Source: Variovorax paradoxus | GTDB lineage: Bacteria > Pseudomonadota > Gammaproteobacteria > Burkholderiales > Burkholderiaceae_C | Direction: 5' to 3' | Assembly: GCF_030811855.1 (NCBI RefSeq) | Contig: NZ_JAUSRN010000002.1 | Location: forward strand, 62,001-126,000 | DNA length: 64,000 bases | Shown here: in pieces, positions 43,843 through 53,442 of the stretch | Layout: each line of letters begins with the position of its first letter | Numbering within the stretch: the stretch's first letter is position 1 | Made by a program: the position numbers and the translations under genes | The notes under the pieces: model-generated | What the model saw: the letters and a program-made list of their open reading frames with translations, nothing else | Database searches by the model: none | Told to the model about the DNA's origin: nothing

Positions 43843-45696
43843 ATGCCTCTGGACCGCCGCATCTTTCTGCAATCAGGCGCCGCCGCCGTGGTAGCGCTGC
43901 TTCACCGAAGTGGCGCGATCGCGTCGCCCGCCGCGGACGGCCAAGCCGTGCTCGGTTTCACCGGCGTGCCGGCGTCGCTGCGTGATGCCGTCGTGGTGCC
44001 GCCCGAATACGAGTGGCAGCTGCTCTACCCCTGGGGCACGCCGACCGGCATTGCGCGACAACCGATGCCGGCCTTTGCACCCGACGGCGGCAACAGCGCG
44101 GACGAGCAGGCGCTGCAGGCTGGCATGCATCACGATGGAATGCATTTCTTTCCGCTCGCGGCACCGGGCCGCGCGCTGCTCGTGATGAACCACGAGTACA
44201 CGGACGAACAGCTGCTGCATTCCGACGGCGTCAAGGAATGGAACGCACAGAAGGTGCGCAAGTCGCTTCATGCCATGGGCGTCTCGGTCATCGAGGTCCA
44301 GTGGACGCGCGAAGGCTGGCGCCAGGTGCGGCCTTCAACTTATGCGCGTCGCGTGCACGGCCGCACGCCCATTCGCATTGCCGGTCCTGCGGCCGGCACT
44401 CCGCTGATGCGCACCGCCGCCAATCCGGCCGGCGACGAGGTGCTCGGCACCTTCGCCAACTGCGCCATGGGCGTCACGCCGTGGGGCACCTACCTGACCT
44501 GCGAAGAAAACTTTCATGGCTACTTCGGTGGCCCGAAGGAAACGGCGAAAGACATGACGCCCGCGCAGCGCCGCTACGGCACGGTGCCGGGCTCGCAATG
44601 GGTGGAGTATTGGCGCTTCGAAGAGCGCTTCGACCTGAGCCGTCATCCGAACGAAGCCCATCGCTTCGGATGGGTGGTGGAGATCGATCCGTTCGATCCC
44701 ACGGCCAAGCCGATCAAGCGCACGGCGCTCGGCCGCAAGCGCCAGGAGAGCGCGACCTGCACGCTCGCCAAGGACGGACGCGTGGTGGTCTACATGGGCG
44801 ACGACGCAAGATTCGAATACATCTACAAGTTCGTGAGCCATGGAAAGGTTTCGGCTGGAGGCAGTGCTGCGGCCAACGGGCGCCTGCTCGACGAAGGCAC
44901 GCTCTTCGTGGCGTGCTTCGATGCCGATGGCCGCGGCCGCTGGCTCGAACTCGTGCATGGCCGCAACGGCATCGATGCGGGCAGCGGCTTCACCGACCAG
45001 GCCGAGGTGCTGATCCACGCCAGGCTGGCCGGCGACGTCGTGGGCGGCACCCGGATGGACCGGCCCGAGTGGATCGCGGTGCATCCGCAAACTGGCGAGG
45101 TGTACGTCACCCTCACCAACAACAGCCAGCGCGGCAACGCCGGCAAGCCCGCGCCCGATGCCGCCAACCCGCGTGCCGACAACCTCTTCGGCGGCATCCT
45201 GCGGTGGCGCGAGGACGACGCCGATGCGGGCAGCACGAGCTTCGCCTGGGAGCACTTCGCGCTGGCAGGCGACCCCGCGCAAGAGAACAGCGGCGCGCGA
45301 TATCCGTCCGGCGATGCCGACATCTTCGGCAGCCCCGACGGCCTTCACTTCGACAGCGGCGGCCTGCTCTGGATCCAGACCGACATGAGCGGCCAGCTGA
45401 TCGGCAAGCCGCCCTATGCATCGCTCGGCAACAACCAGATGCTCTGCGCGGACCCCGCGTCAGGCCGCATCAAGCGCTTCCTGACGGCGCCGAACGGTAG
45501 CGAGGTCACGGGTTGCGTGGTGACGCCGGACCGACGCACGCTGTTCGTCAACATCCAGCATCCGGGCGAGTCGCGCGACGATGGCAACGCCACACCGAAC
45601 AGCGCATGGCCCGACGGCACGGCCCTTGGAAGCGCCCGCCCGCGCTCGGCCACGCTGGCCATACGCCGGCGAGACGGCGGGATCGTCGGCACCTGA
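43843..45696 (+). CDS. phoX: PhoX-type alkaline phosphatase (DUF839)
   Basis: A 617-residue exported protein with a Tat signal (DRRIFLQSGAAAVVALL) and the PhoX/DUF839 propeller. Diagnostic segments include NHEYTDEQLL, FANCAMGVTPWGTYLTCEENFHGYF, the GRKRQESATCTLAKDGRVVVYMGDD block and an IQHPGES motif near the end. PhoX enzymes are calcium/iron-dependent phosphomonoesterases exported folded, releasing phosphate from organic esters. It lies 6.8 kb from the phosphate island. I found no clear Pho box in its 91-base upstream spacer. DUF488 follows 31 bases downstream. Confidence 0.85.
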   Translation: MPLDRRIFLQSGAAAVVALLHRSGAIASPAADGQAVLGFTGVPASLRDAVVVPPEYEWQLLYPWGTPTGIARQPMPAFAPDGGNSADEQALQAGMHHDGMHFFPLAAPGRALLVMNHEYTDEQLLHSDGVKEWNAQKVRKSLHAMGVSVIEVQWTREGWRQVRPSTYARRVHGRTPIRIAGPAAGTPLMRTAANPAGDEVLGTFANCAMGVTPWGTYLTCEENFHGYFGGPKETAKDMTPAQRRYGTVPGSQWVEYWRFEERFDLSRHPNEAHRFGWVVEIDPFDPTAKPIKRTALGRKRQESATCTLAKDGRVVVYMGDDARFEYIYKFVSHGKVSAGGSAAANGRLLDEGTLFVACFDADGRGRWLELVHGRNGIDAGSGFTDQAEVLIHARLAGDVVGGTRMDRPEWIAVHPQTGEVYVTLTNNSQRGNAGKPAPDAANPRADNLFGGILRWREDDADAGSTSFAWEHFALAGDPAQENSGARYPSGDADIFGSPDGLHFDSGGLLWIQTDMSGQLIGKPPYASLGNNQMLCADPASGRIKRFLTAPNGSEVTGCVVTPDRRTLFVNIQHPGESRDDGNATPNSAWPDGTALGSARPRSATLAIRRRDGGIVGT

Positions 45697-45727
45697 AATT
45701 CATCACAACAAGAGAAGGAGACCGCAC

Positions 45728-46117
45728 ATGAGCATCCGCATCGTTCGCCTGGGCACGCCGCGCGCCAGCGGCGAGGGCCTTCGCATCGGCACCGTACGCC
45801 GCCCGCCGCGCGGAGTTCCCAAAACCGAGTTCGCCTCGCAGAACTGGTATGACGTGTGGTACCCCAATCTCGCACCTTCCGCTGAGACCATGAAGCTGGG
45901 CCAGGAAGCCGAAACGCCCGCGCAATGGAACGCCTTCATGCGCAAGTACAAGGCCGAGATGGCCGAAGCCGACGCGAGCCGAAGCCTCGACCTTCTGGCC
46001 GCCCTCTCGCACAGCACGGCCTTCTCGGTGGGCTGCTACTGCGAAGAAGAATCGCGCTGCCATCGCTCGCTGCTGCGCGGCCTGCTGGCCGAGCGCGGAG
46101 CGGACATCGCCACCTGA
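45728..46117 (+). CDS. DUF488 family protein
   Basis: A 129-residue member of DUF488. The family-defining C-terminal motif is visible as GCYCEEESRCHRSLLRGLL, with the central QNWYDVWYPNLAPSAE segment. The cysteines and arginine suggest a small catalytic or metal site, but no reaction is known. AGAAGGAGA lies just upstream of the ATG. It follows phoX closely and may share its transcript. Confidence 0.85.
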   Translation: MSIRIVRLGTPRASGEGLRIGTVRRPPRGVPKTEFASQNWYDVWYPNLAPSAETMKLGQEAETPAQWNAFMRKYKAEMAEADASRSLDLLAALSHSTAFSVGCYCEEESRCHRSLLRGLLAERGADIAT

Positions 46118-46118
46118 A

Positions 46119-46727
46119 TCACACCTGCGGAAGCGCCATGAAGGCCGGCAGCTTTTCCGCATCGGCGGCAAAGGCGGCGAGCGACGGGTAATCGGCCGGC
46201 GCGATGACGTCGGGAATCACCAGTTGTGTGAAGCTCCAAGCCACGGCGCCCGTCAGCGCGGCCTGCCCCATGGAGGCTTCACCAGCCACCGCGGGCAGTT
46301 TCCGTATTTCGGCCTCAAGCCCCGCATACGCGGCGGCCAGTTGGTTGCGCACCCTGTCGACCCACGGGGCATGCTGCTTTTCGAGTGGGCGCAGCTTGCG
46401 CTCGTAGACGATCTGGACCGTCTTCTCGCACGCTGCGAGCGCGAGCCCCAGCACCCGGAGCGCATGCTGCCGCTCATTGGCGTCCGAGGGCATGAGGCTG
46501 CGGCCGGCGATTGTTTCCGCGTAATCGATGATGAGCGTGGAATCCATCAGCAGCGTGCCGTCGTCGCACACCAGCGTCGGCGCCTTGACGACAGGATTGA
46601 TGGCCTGGAACTGTTCGAAGGTGCTGAAGACCGAGACCGAGCGGTGTTCGAACGGAAGGCCCAAGAGGCGCAGCGAAATGGCCACGCGGCGCACATAGGG
46701 CGAGTCGAGCATGCCGACGAGTTGCAT
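46119..46727 (-). CDS. Glutathione S-transferase family protein
   Basis: A 202-residue GST. The N-terminal thioredoxin-like domain reads MQLVGMLDSPYVRRVAISLRL with the DSPYVRR active-site turn, then KAPTLVCDDGTLLMDSTLII, whose Asp-Ser pair binds the gamma-glutamyl group. The C-terminal helical domain follows from about residue 85. Substrate unknown; the D-S-P start is typical of plant-like zeta/tau or bacterial detoxifying GSTs. An AGGAGAAAAGAAG region precedes the ATG at 46727, so the frame opening at 46760 is not used. It converges on DUF488 with one base between stops. Confidence 0.87.
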   Translation of the reverse strand: MQLVGMLDSPYVRRVAISLRLLGLPFEHRSVSVFSTFEQFQAINPVVKAPTLVCDDGTLLMDSTLIIDYAETIAGRSLMPSDANERQHALRVLGLALAACEKTVQIVYERKLRPLEKQHAPWVDRVRNQLAAAYAGLEAEIRKLPAVAGEASMGQAALTGAVAWSFTQLVIPDVIAPADYPSLAAFAADAEKLPAFMALPQV

Positions 46728-46787
46728 CTTCTTTTCTCCTGAATTTTTGTCGAGGCGCAACGATACCCTGTGGTCCCACTGCGCTCG

Positions 46788-47690
46788 TCAGCGCTGCGCC
46801 TTGTCCTTCTGGTTCTGCGCCTCGATGCGCTCGCGCGCGGCGTGCCAGTCGTCGTCACTCCACTGGCGCAGCTCGTAGAAGTTGCCGCCCGTGGCCAGCG
46901 CATTGCCGCCATCCATCATGATGCTCTGGCCTGTGAGCCAGTCGCACTGCCCAGGCGCCATGAGAAAGGCTGCCAGGTTCTGCAGTTCACTCATGCGGCC
47001 GGTGCGTGCCATCGGGTTGGTCTTCTTGCTGCGCGCGCCGGGCTCCTCGCCGGGATTCAGCCGCTTGCTCATGCCCTCGGTCGGAATCTCGCCTGGCCCG
47101 ACGGCATTCAGGCGAATGCCGTGGCGCGCCCATTCCACCGCCAGCGACTTTGTCATGACCTCGATGCCGGCCTTGCTCATGGCCGAAGGGACCACGTAGG
47201 GGCTACCGTTGTCGACCCATGTGACGATGATGCTCATCACGCTGCGCAAGGCATCGCCCTCCTTCCATTTGCCGGCCTTGGCCTCGGCCACCCAGCGCTT
47301 GCCGACAGCCTGCGTGACGTAGAAGCTGCCGTGAAAGACGATGTTCGCAATGGCATCGAAAGCGCGCGGAGACAGGCTCTCGGTCGGCGCCACGAAGTTG
47401 CCCGCCGCATTGTTGACGAGCCCCGTGAGCCCGCCACTCTGGAACAGGCTTTCCACCATTTCGTCGACGTTCTGCGCATTGCGGATGTCGACGCCGAATG
47501 TGTCGATGCGGCGCTCTGGAAACTGCTGCCGCCACTCGGCCGCGGTTTCGTCGCAGACCGATTGGCGCCGGCCGCAGATGGCCACGTCGGCACCCAGGCC
47601 CAGAAAGCGCTCGGCCATGGCCCGGCCGAGGCCAGTGCCGCCGCCGGTCACGAGAATGCGCTGGCCGCTCATGAGGGACGCTTCAAACAT
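46788..47690 (-). CDS. SDR oxidoreductase, 2,4-dienoyl-CoA reductase-like
   Basis: A 300-residue short-chain dehydrogenase: cofactor motif TGGGTGLGRAMA, NNAAGNF, the catalytic region YVVPSAMSKAGIE, and GPGEIPTEGM. The NNAAGNF box, the S-A-x-x-K arrangement and the long C-terminus with GQSIMMDGGNA match the peroxisomal/bacterial 2,4-dienoyl-CoA reductase group, which reduces conjugated dienoyl-CoA esters in unsaturated fatty-acid oxidation. Start 47690 is chosen for the family N-terminus; the frame is open much further. It is divergent from a CaiB-type CoA-transferase. Confidence 0.82.
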   Translation of the reverse strand: MFEASLMSGQRILVTGGGTGLGRAMAERFLGLGADVAICGRRQSVCDETAAEWRQQFPERRIDTFGVDIRNAQNVDEMVESLFQSGGLTGLVNNAAGNFVAPTESLSPRAFDAIANIVFHGSFYVTQAVGKRWVAEAKAGKWKEGDALRSVMSIIVTWVDNGSPYVVPSAMSKAGIEVMTKSLAVEWARHGIRLNAVGPGEIPTEGMSKRLNPGEEPGARSKKTNPMARTGRMSELQNLAAFLMAPGQCDWLTGQSIMMDGGNALATGGNFYELRQWSDDDWHAARERIEAQNQKDKAQR

Positions 47691-47831
47691 GGTGGTCTCC
47701 TTGGTCGTCGTTGCAACAGCGGCAGGAGGCGGTCTGCCGTGGCACATGCTACGCCGCAGCGGCTGCCATGGCTTGCGAAATCTGGCTCCCCCGCCAAGGT
47801 GAAAATGGCTGTAGCCCTGTACTCTGGAACT

Positions 47832-48716
47832 ATGCCCATGCCAAGTCCCGCTGCCTCCTCTTTCCAGCCGCTCGCGGGCGTCCGCGTCTTGAGCCTGGCG
47901 CTCAACCTTCCCGGCCCCGCCGCCCTGTTGCGCTGCCGCGGAATGGGCGCCACCTGCGTGAAGCTCGAGCCGCCCGCCGGCGACCCGATGGCGCTGTACA
48001 ACAAGGCCGCGTATGCCGCCATGCACGAAGGCATTGCCGTTCAGGCTGCCGACCTCAAGACCGACGCCGGGCAGGCACAACTGCACGCCGAACTCGCCCG
48101 GACCGACGTGCTTTTGACTTCCTTCCGGCCCTCCGCCCTCGGCAAGCTGAAGCTGGACTGGGCCTCGCTCCAGTCGCGTCATCCGTCGCTGTGCCAAGTC
48201 GCGATCGTCGGCGCACCCGGTGCGCGCGCCGAAGAACCAGGGCACGACCTGACCTATGTCGCCGAAAGCGGACTCGTCACCGGCACCGAGCTGCCTCCAA
48301 CGCTGTACGCGGACATGGGCGGCGCGCTGCTCGCAGCGGGAGCGGTGCTGCAAGCCACCCTGCACGCGCGTTCGGCAGCGGGCGCAAAAGGCATCTACCT
48401 CGAAGTGGCGCTCAATGCCTCGGCAGACTGGCTGGCGCTGCCGCGCACCTGGGGACTTACCCGGCCCGAAGGCGCAGTGGGCGGGGCGCACGCGGGCTAC
48501 CGCGTCTATCCCTGCGCCGACGGGCGCGTGGCCGTTGCGGCGCTGGAGCCGCACTTTGCGGCCCGTCTCTGCGAAGCCGCTGGCGTGGCGCCGCCCGACA
48601 TGTTCGCCACGGCCACGCGGGAGGGCATTGCCGCGTGGTTTCGCACCCGCACGCGCGCCGAGCTCGACGCCATGGCGCGCGAACGCGATGTGCCGCTGCT
48701 CACCCTGGCCGACTGA
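47832..48716 (+). CDS. Short CaiB/BaiF family CoA-transferase (class III)
   Basis: A 294-residue member of CoA-transferase family III or its racemase branch (AMACR). The N-terminus LAGVRVLSLALNLPGPAALLR and the segments GMGATCVKLEPPAGDP and GHDLTYVAESGLV with the catalytic Asp are all present. It ends near VPLLTLAD, about 70-100 residues before a typical end, so the C-terminal part that closes the active site is missing. There is no sign of a frameshift in the following bases, because the next gene's stop on the other strand begins three bases later. It may be a natural short form or a decayed gene. Confidence 0.7.
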   Translation: MPMPSPAASSFQPLAGVRVLSLALNLPGPAALLRCRGMGATCVKLEPPAGDPMALYNKAAYAAMHEGIAVQAADLKTDAGQAQLHAELARTDVLLTSFRPSALGKLKLDWASLQSRHPSLCQVAIVGAPGARAEEPGHDLTYVAESGLVTGTELPPTLYADMGGALLAAGAVLQATLHARSAAGAKGIYLEVALNASADWLALPRTWGLTRPEGAVGGAHAGYRVYPCADGRVAVAALEPHFAARLCEAAGVAPPDMFATATREGIAAWFRTRTRAELDAMARERDVPLLTLAD

Positions 48717-48719
48717 GTC

Positions 48720-49646
48720 TCAACGCTTCGTGCCGTCGCGCTGCCGGTCCTCTCGCTTGAGCGCCAGGTAGGTGTCCAGATCGACCTCGTGCAGCTGCCG
48801 CGGATACTGCTCGGCGGCTGCAAACCAGGCACGCTCGCGCCGCTCGGAGGGTGCGCCGACCCCTGACAAGAGGTAGGCGTCCAGAGTGAGAAAGTAGCGC
48901 ATGGCATTGCGCTCCACCAGCCCGCGCAGGCCGCGGATGTACTCGGGCTGGCCGTCCGCGCCTTTGCCCTCCACGGTGAAGCCCACCTTGTCGCGGCCGA
49001 AGGTGGCAAGGTAGGCCTGCGTGGCCATGCGAACCATCATGTTGTGGTCGTAGCTGTAGCTGAAGTGCAGGAAGCTCCTTCGATCGTCGAGCGCCACCGC
49101 TTCGAGCGTGACACGGTAGTTGCTGGTGCCCAGCGGCCCGCTGGCCGCGTTCATCTCGACCGACAGGTACTCCGGCGTTGCACTGGCCACTCGATAGACG
49201 AAAGGCAACTCAAAGGCCTGCTCCACCGGCTTGTCGTAGCGCCGCACGACGAACAGCGTCAGCATGTCCTGCCCTTGCGACGTGCTGCCCGCGCGGCAGC
49301 GGCGGTTGTTGATGTGAAGCGCGAGCAGTTCGCACCATTGAGTCGATTGCTTGAGTGCGGCGCTTATCTCAGGCAGCGGATGGTCCACTACCGCATGGAT
49401 GTCGCCCTGCAGCCCGCTCGGCGTCTCTTGCGAATCGAGCTGGATCGGCCGCCCGAAGCTGCTGCGCGCGAGCTTGCCGCTCATGCGCTGATGCGTGGCG
49501 CGCAAGGCGTCGGCGGCGGCGGACGCAGAAGCGGAATTGCCCCCTGGCTCGGATGGCAACGCCGCAGCATGGGCCGAAGCCGCGAACAGAACAGCCCCCG
49601 CCAAGGTGCGCAACCATGATGCCGGCAGAAAAACGGGACTGCTCAT
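48720..49646 (-). CDS. Exported hypothetical protein
   Basis: A 308-residue protein with an N-terminal signal peptide (TLAGAVLFAASAHAAA). No family is recognised with confidence. It contains WCELLALHINNRRC with two cysteines that could bridge in the periplasm, a YSYDHNMMVRMATQAYLATFGRDKVGFTV block, and RGLRGLVERNAMRYFLTLDAYL. The middle resembles a START-like beta-alpha layout by eye only. The frame is open to 49949, but the ATG at 49646 begins the signal peptide. It is divergent from the cold-shock/DUF1294 gene. Confidence 0.65.
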   Translation of the reverse strand: MSSPVFLPASWLRTLAGAVLFAASAHAAALPSEPGGNSASASAAADALRATHQRMSGKLARSSFGRPIQLDSQETPSGLQGDIHAVVDHPLPEISAALKQSTQWCELLALHINNRRCRAGSTSQGQDMLTLFVVRRYDKPVEQAFELPFVYRVASATPEYLSVEMNAASGPLGTSNYRVTLEAVALDDRRSFLHFSYSYDHNMMVRMATQAYLATFGRDKVGFTVEGKGADGQPEYIRGLRGLVERNAMRYFLTLDAYLLSGVGAPSERRERAWFAAAEQYPRQLHEVDLDTYLALKREDRQRDGTKR

Positions 49647-49787
49647 AGGTCCACACCATACAACGAGTGGTCTCCAGCGCCACTCAGCGCCTCGTTTGAC
49701 CATTCTTGCGCGCCGCATGGAAAGCCAGGCACCCCAGCGACAAGGGAGAATCGGATGCATGTGCCCCACCCCTGCTCGCCACCGACC

Positions 49788-50474
49788 ATGAAGCGCCAAG
49801 GCCGACTCGTACGCTGGGAGGCCGAGCGCGGCTTCGGCTTCATCCGCAGTCCGGACGTGTCGGCCGACGTGTTCGTGCACCTGCGCGACTTCAGCGACCG
49901 GCAGCTGAACCCACAGGTCGGCATGGAACTGAGCTTCGAAGAGATCCACGTCGGGGGCAAGGGACCACGCGCCGTGGCCGTGCAGGCAACGTCGGCCGGC
50001 GCCTCGCGAGCGCCACCACCGAACCGTGCGCCGATCGGCAGCAATCGCCGTCCTGCACCTCGCGCACCTCTCGCACCAACGCGTCGCGCGAGTGCGCCAG
50101 AATCACCTGCTTCGTGGGGCGTTCTTTTTATCCTGGCCTACGGTGTGTTGCTTGGCGCAGCCGTCTGGTCGGGCCGCTTGTCACCGCTGGCGCTCGGTGT
50201 CGTTCCAGCGTTGAGCCTGCTGACCTTCTGCGCCTATGCGCTAGACAAGAACGCGGCCCAGACGGGCCGCTGGCGCACGAAGGAGAACACCCTGCACCTT
50301 TTCGCGCTGACGGGTGGCTGGCCAGGAGCCTGGGCCGCGCAAAGGCTGTTGCGCCACAAGTCAAGCAAGCAGAGCTTCCTGACCGTGTATCGCGTCACGG
50401 TCGCAGTTCACTGCGCCGCAGTGCTGGCCTGGGTTTTCTGGCTGGCGGGTGCTTGGCCGGCGCTCTGGCGTTAG
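49788..50474 (+). CDS. Cold-shock domain / DUF1294 fusion membrane protein
   Basis: A 228-residue fusion. Residues 3-70 form a cold-shock domain with the RNA-binding RWEAERGFGFIRS and DVFVHLRDF boxes (RNP1/RNP2). A Pro/Arg-rich linker follows, then a C-terminal DUF1294 membrane domain of three helices with the family motif YALDKNAA and WRTKENTLHLFALTGGWPGAWAAQ. The pair would tether a nucleic-acid-binding domain to the inner membrane; the function is unknown. The start is the ATG at 49788 (MKRQGRLVRW), not the earlier frame opening at 49755. Confidence 0.85.
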   Translation: MKRQGRLVRWEAERGFGFIRSPDVSADVFVHLRDFSDRQLNPQVGMELSFEEIHVGGKGPRAVAVQATSAGASRAPPPNRAPIGSNRRPAPRAPLAPTRRASAPESPASWGVLFILAYGVLLGAAVWSGRLSPLALGVVPALSLLTFCAYALDKNAAQTGRWRTKENTLHLFALTGGWPGAWAAQRLLRHKSSKQSFLTVYRVTVAVHCAAVLAWVFWLAGAWPALWR

Positions 50475-50502
50475 GCTCCTCCCCTCTTTACAAGGAACCT
50501 CC

Positions 50503-50886
50503 ATGCCATTCGTTCGAATCGAACTGTCGGATGCGTCGCCGGAAACGCTCGGTCCCGCCATTGGCGACGTGATCTACCAGGTAATGACCGAGACCATCAA
50601 TGTGCCGAAGGACGACAAGTTCCAGGTCATCACGCGACATGCCGCACAAGACCTCGTCCATCCGAAGAGCTATCTCGGGGTCGAATATTCATCGGGGTTC
50701 GTGTTGATTCAGATCACGCTGAACCAGGGTCGCACGATCGAGATGAAAAAGGCGTTCTACAAGCGCCTGGCCGACGACCTGAACCAGAAGCTGGGCATCC
50801 GCCGCGAGGACGTCTTCATCAACCTTGTCGAGGTGATGAAGGAGAACTGGTCGTTCGGGAACGGCGAGATGCAGTACGCGACCTAG
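50503..50886 (+). CDS. Tautomerase family protein
   Basis: A 127-residue member of the 4-oxalocrotonate tautomerase superfamily. It begins MPFVRIEL with the catalytic Pro2 that becomes N-terminal after methionine removal. It is about twice the length of classic 4-OT enzymes and resembles MIF/CHMI-like or trimeric two-domain forms (VITRHAAQDLVHPKSYLGVEYS, DVFINLVEVMKENWSFGNGEMQY). AAGGAA lies 6-11 bases upstream. Substrate unknown. Confidence 0.85.
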   Translation: MPFVRIELSDASPETLGPAIGDVIYQVMTETINVPKDDKFQVITRHAAQDLVHPKSYLGVEYSSGFVLIQITLNQGRTIEMKKAFYKRLADDLNQKLGIRREDVFINLVEVMKENWSFGNGEMQYAT

Positions 50887-50907
50887 CGCTTGCCCGCCGC
50901 GCCCCGC

Positions 50908-53292
50908 TCAGCGCACCTTGCGTGAAGGCTTGCCAATCGGCTTGCTGCCGTTGTCACGCGGCGGCAGGCCAGTGTGCTGCGTGAGGATGCGGCCCTTGGA
51001 AGGCTTGACCGGCGCCAGCCTGACCGGGGCCGATGCCTTGGCCTTCGTCGCGACAGCAGGCGCGGTGGTCGAGTTCTTGCGCCGCGCGCTGGTGTAGCCG
51101 CCATCGGTCAGCGGCTGCCAGGTCGGAATGAGGTGGTGCTTGCCGTTGCCGATCAGGTCTGCGCGGCCCATGCTCTTCAGCGCTTCTCGAAGCAGCGGCC
51201 AGTTGTTGGCGTCGTGGTAGCGCAGGAACGCCTTGTGCAGCCGGCGGCGCTTGTCGCCGCGCACGATGTCCACCGTCTCGCTGTCGCGCGTGATCTTGCG
51301 CAGCGGGTTCTTGTTGGTGTGGTACATCGTCGTGGCCGTGGCCATCGGACTCGGATAGAACGTTTGCACCTGGTCGGCGCGGAAGCCGTTCTTCTTGAGC
51401 CAGATCGCGAGGTTCATCATGTCCTCGTCGCTGGTGCCCGGATGCGCGGCAATGAAGTACGGAATGAGGTACTGCTTCTTGCCCGCCTCGGCCGAGAACT
51501 TCTCGAACATCTGCTTGAACTTGTCGTAGCTGCCGATGCCGGGCTTCATCATCTTGGTGAGCGGGCCCTGCTCGGTGTGCTCAGGAGCGATCTTCAGGTA
51601 GCCGCCCACGTGGTGCTGCACCAGCTCCTTCACGTATTCCGGCGACTGCACGGCCAGGTCGTAGCGCAGGCCCGAGCCGATCAGAATCTTCTTGATGCCC
51701 CGCAGCGCACGCGCGCGGCGGTAGATCTTGATGAGGGGATCGTGATTAGTGCCCAGGTTCTGACAAATGCCCGGGTACACGCAGCTGGGCTTGCGGCAGG
51801 CGGCCTCGATCTCGGCGCTCTTGCAGCCGAGGCGGTACATGTTGGCCGTGGGGCCGCCCAGGTCGGAGATGGTGCCGGTGAAGCCGCTCACGCTGTCGCG
51901 GATGGCCTCGACCTCCTTGATGATCGATTCTTCCGAGCGGCTCTGGATGATGCGGCCCTCGTGCTCGGTAATGGAGCAGAAGGTGCAGCCGCCGAAGCAG
52001 CCGCGCATGATGTTCACGCTGAAGCGGATCATTTCCCACGCGGGGATCTTGGTGGCGCCGTCGTGGCTGCCGTTTTCGTCGGCATAGCGCGGATGCGGGC
52101 TGCGTGCGTACGGCAGGTCGAACACGTAGTCCATCTCGGCCGTGGTGAGCGGAATAGGCGGCGGGTTGATCCATACGTCGCGTGCCGTGGTGCCCTCGCC
52201 GTGCGCCTGCACCAGCGCGCGGGCGTTGCCGGGGTTGGTCTCCAGGTGCAGCACGCGGTTGGCGTGGGCGTAGAGCACCGGATCGGCGCGCACTTGTTCG
52301 TATGAAGGCAGGCGAATCACGCTGCGGTCGCGCGGCGGCACCTTGATCTTGGCGCGCTGCTGGAGCGCAGGGTTCGGCACGAAGGTCAGCGGCTTGATGG
52401 CCGGGTTCACGGCGCTCATTGCGGCGCCCGCTTCGGCGGCTTGCGCCACGGCCTGGGCCTCGTCTTCCTTCGCACACGTGGCGCCGTTGGCCTTGGCCTG
52501 CTCCGACACCATGAGGTACGGATTGACGTGGGCCTCGACGCGGCCAGGCTCGTCCACGCTGGTGGAGTTGATCTCGAACCACTCTTCGGGCGTGTCGCGC
52601 CGCACGAACGCGGTGCCGCGCACGTCGGTAATTTCGTGCACCGGCTCGCGGGCTGCCAGCCGATGGGCGATTTCGACGATTGCGCGCTCGGCGTTGCCGT
52701 ACAGCAGCAGGTCGCACTTCGAATCGACCACGATCGAGCGGCGGACCTTGTCCGACCAGTAGTCGTAATGGGCAATGCGGCGCAGCGACCCTTCGATGCC
52801 GCCGAGGATGATCGGCACGTCGTTCCAGGCTTCCTTGCAGCGCTGCGAATAGACGATGGCCGCGCGGTCGGGCCGAGCGCCGCCGACGTCGCCGGGGGTG
52901 TAGGCGTCGTCGCTGCGAATCTTGCGGTCCGCGGTGTAGCGGTTGATCATCGAATCCATGTTCCCGGCGGTCACGCCGAAGAACAGGTTCGGCTTGCCCA
53001 GCACCTTGAACGGGTCGGCGCTCTGCCAGTCAGGCTGCGCAATGATGCCGACGCGAAAGCCCTGCGCCTCCAGCATGCGGCCGATCACGGCCATGCCGAA
53101 GCTCGGATGGTCGACGTAGGCGTCGCCCGTCACCACGATGATGTCGCAGCTGTCCCAGCCGAGCGCGTCCATTTCCTTGCGCGTGGTGGGCAAGAATTTG
53201 GCCGTGCCGAATCGGGCCGCCCAGTACTTGCGGTAGCTGGTTAGTGGCTTGGCGGCACGCGCAAAAAAGGAGACGTCGACGGGGGCGTTCAT
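50908..53292 (-). CDS. ygiQ: YgiQ family radical SAM protein
   Basis: A 794-residue radical SAM enzyme with an N-terminal B12-binding-like domain ([31 protein letters not shown]), the radical SAM cluster cysteines C432, C436 and C439 in GCFGGCTFC, and the long [26 protein letters not shown] segment unique to YgiQ. A basic C-terminal tail of about 60 residues follows. The family reaction is unknown; a role in tRNA or lipid modification has been suggested for relatives but not shown here. The start at 53292 ([14 protein letters not shown]) is favoured over 53370. Confidence 0.9.
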   Translation of the reverse strand: MNAPVDVSFFARAAKPLTSYRKYWAARFGTAKFLPTTRKEMDALGWDSCDIIVVTGDAYVDHPSFGMAVIGRMLEAQGFRVGIIAQPDWQSADPFKVLGKPNLFFGVTAGNMDSMINRYTADRKIRSDDAYTPGDVGGARPDRAAIVYSQRCKEAWNDVPIILGGIEGSLRRIAHYDYWSDKVRRSIVVDSKCDLLLYGNAERAIVEIAHRLAAREPVHEITDVRGTAFVRRDTPEEWFEINSTSVDEPGRVEAHVNPYLMVSEQAKANGATCAKEDEAQAVAQAAEAGAAMSAVNPAIKPLTFVPNPALQQRAKIKVPPRDRSVIRLPSYEQVRADPVLYAHANRVLHLETNPGNARALVQAHGEGTTARDVWINPPPIPLTTAEMDYVFDLPYARSPHPRYADENGSHDGATKIPAWEMIRFSVNIMRGCFGGCTFCSITEHEGRIIQSRSEESIIKEVEAIRDSVSGFTGTISDLGGPTANMYRLGCKSAEIEAACRKPSCVYPGICQNLGTNHDPLIKIYRRARALRGIKKILIGSGLRYDLAVQSPEYVKELVQHHVGGYLKIAPEHTEQGPLTKMMKPGIGSYDKFKQMFEKFSAEAGKKQYLIPYFIAAHPGTSDEDMMNLAIWLKKNGFRADQVQTFYPSPMATATTMYHTNKNPLRKITRDSETVDIVRGDKRRRLHKAFLRYHDANNWPLLREALKSMGRADLIGNGKHHLIPTWQPLTDGGYTSARRKNSTTAPAVATKAKASAPVRLAPVKPSKGRILTQHTGLPPRDNGSKPIGKPSRKVR

Positions 53293-53442
53293 CAGTGGGG
53301 ATTTGGGCGGCGCGGCTTGGCGGGCACGGCGCCGCAGTGGGCAACCCGCGATTTTAGGGTTTTCCACCACTTCTGTCGCGTCGGCGCTTGTTGACGCGAC
53401 GATGGCAAGGCCTTTAAATAGTTGCCTCAGTCAATAATCAAT

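Noticed and set aside
44013..45500. Open frame of 495 codons overlapping phoX in another frame
   Set aside because: Same strand, different frame, low-complexity Arg/Gln/Gly composition; PhoX is unambiguous.
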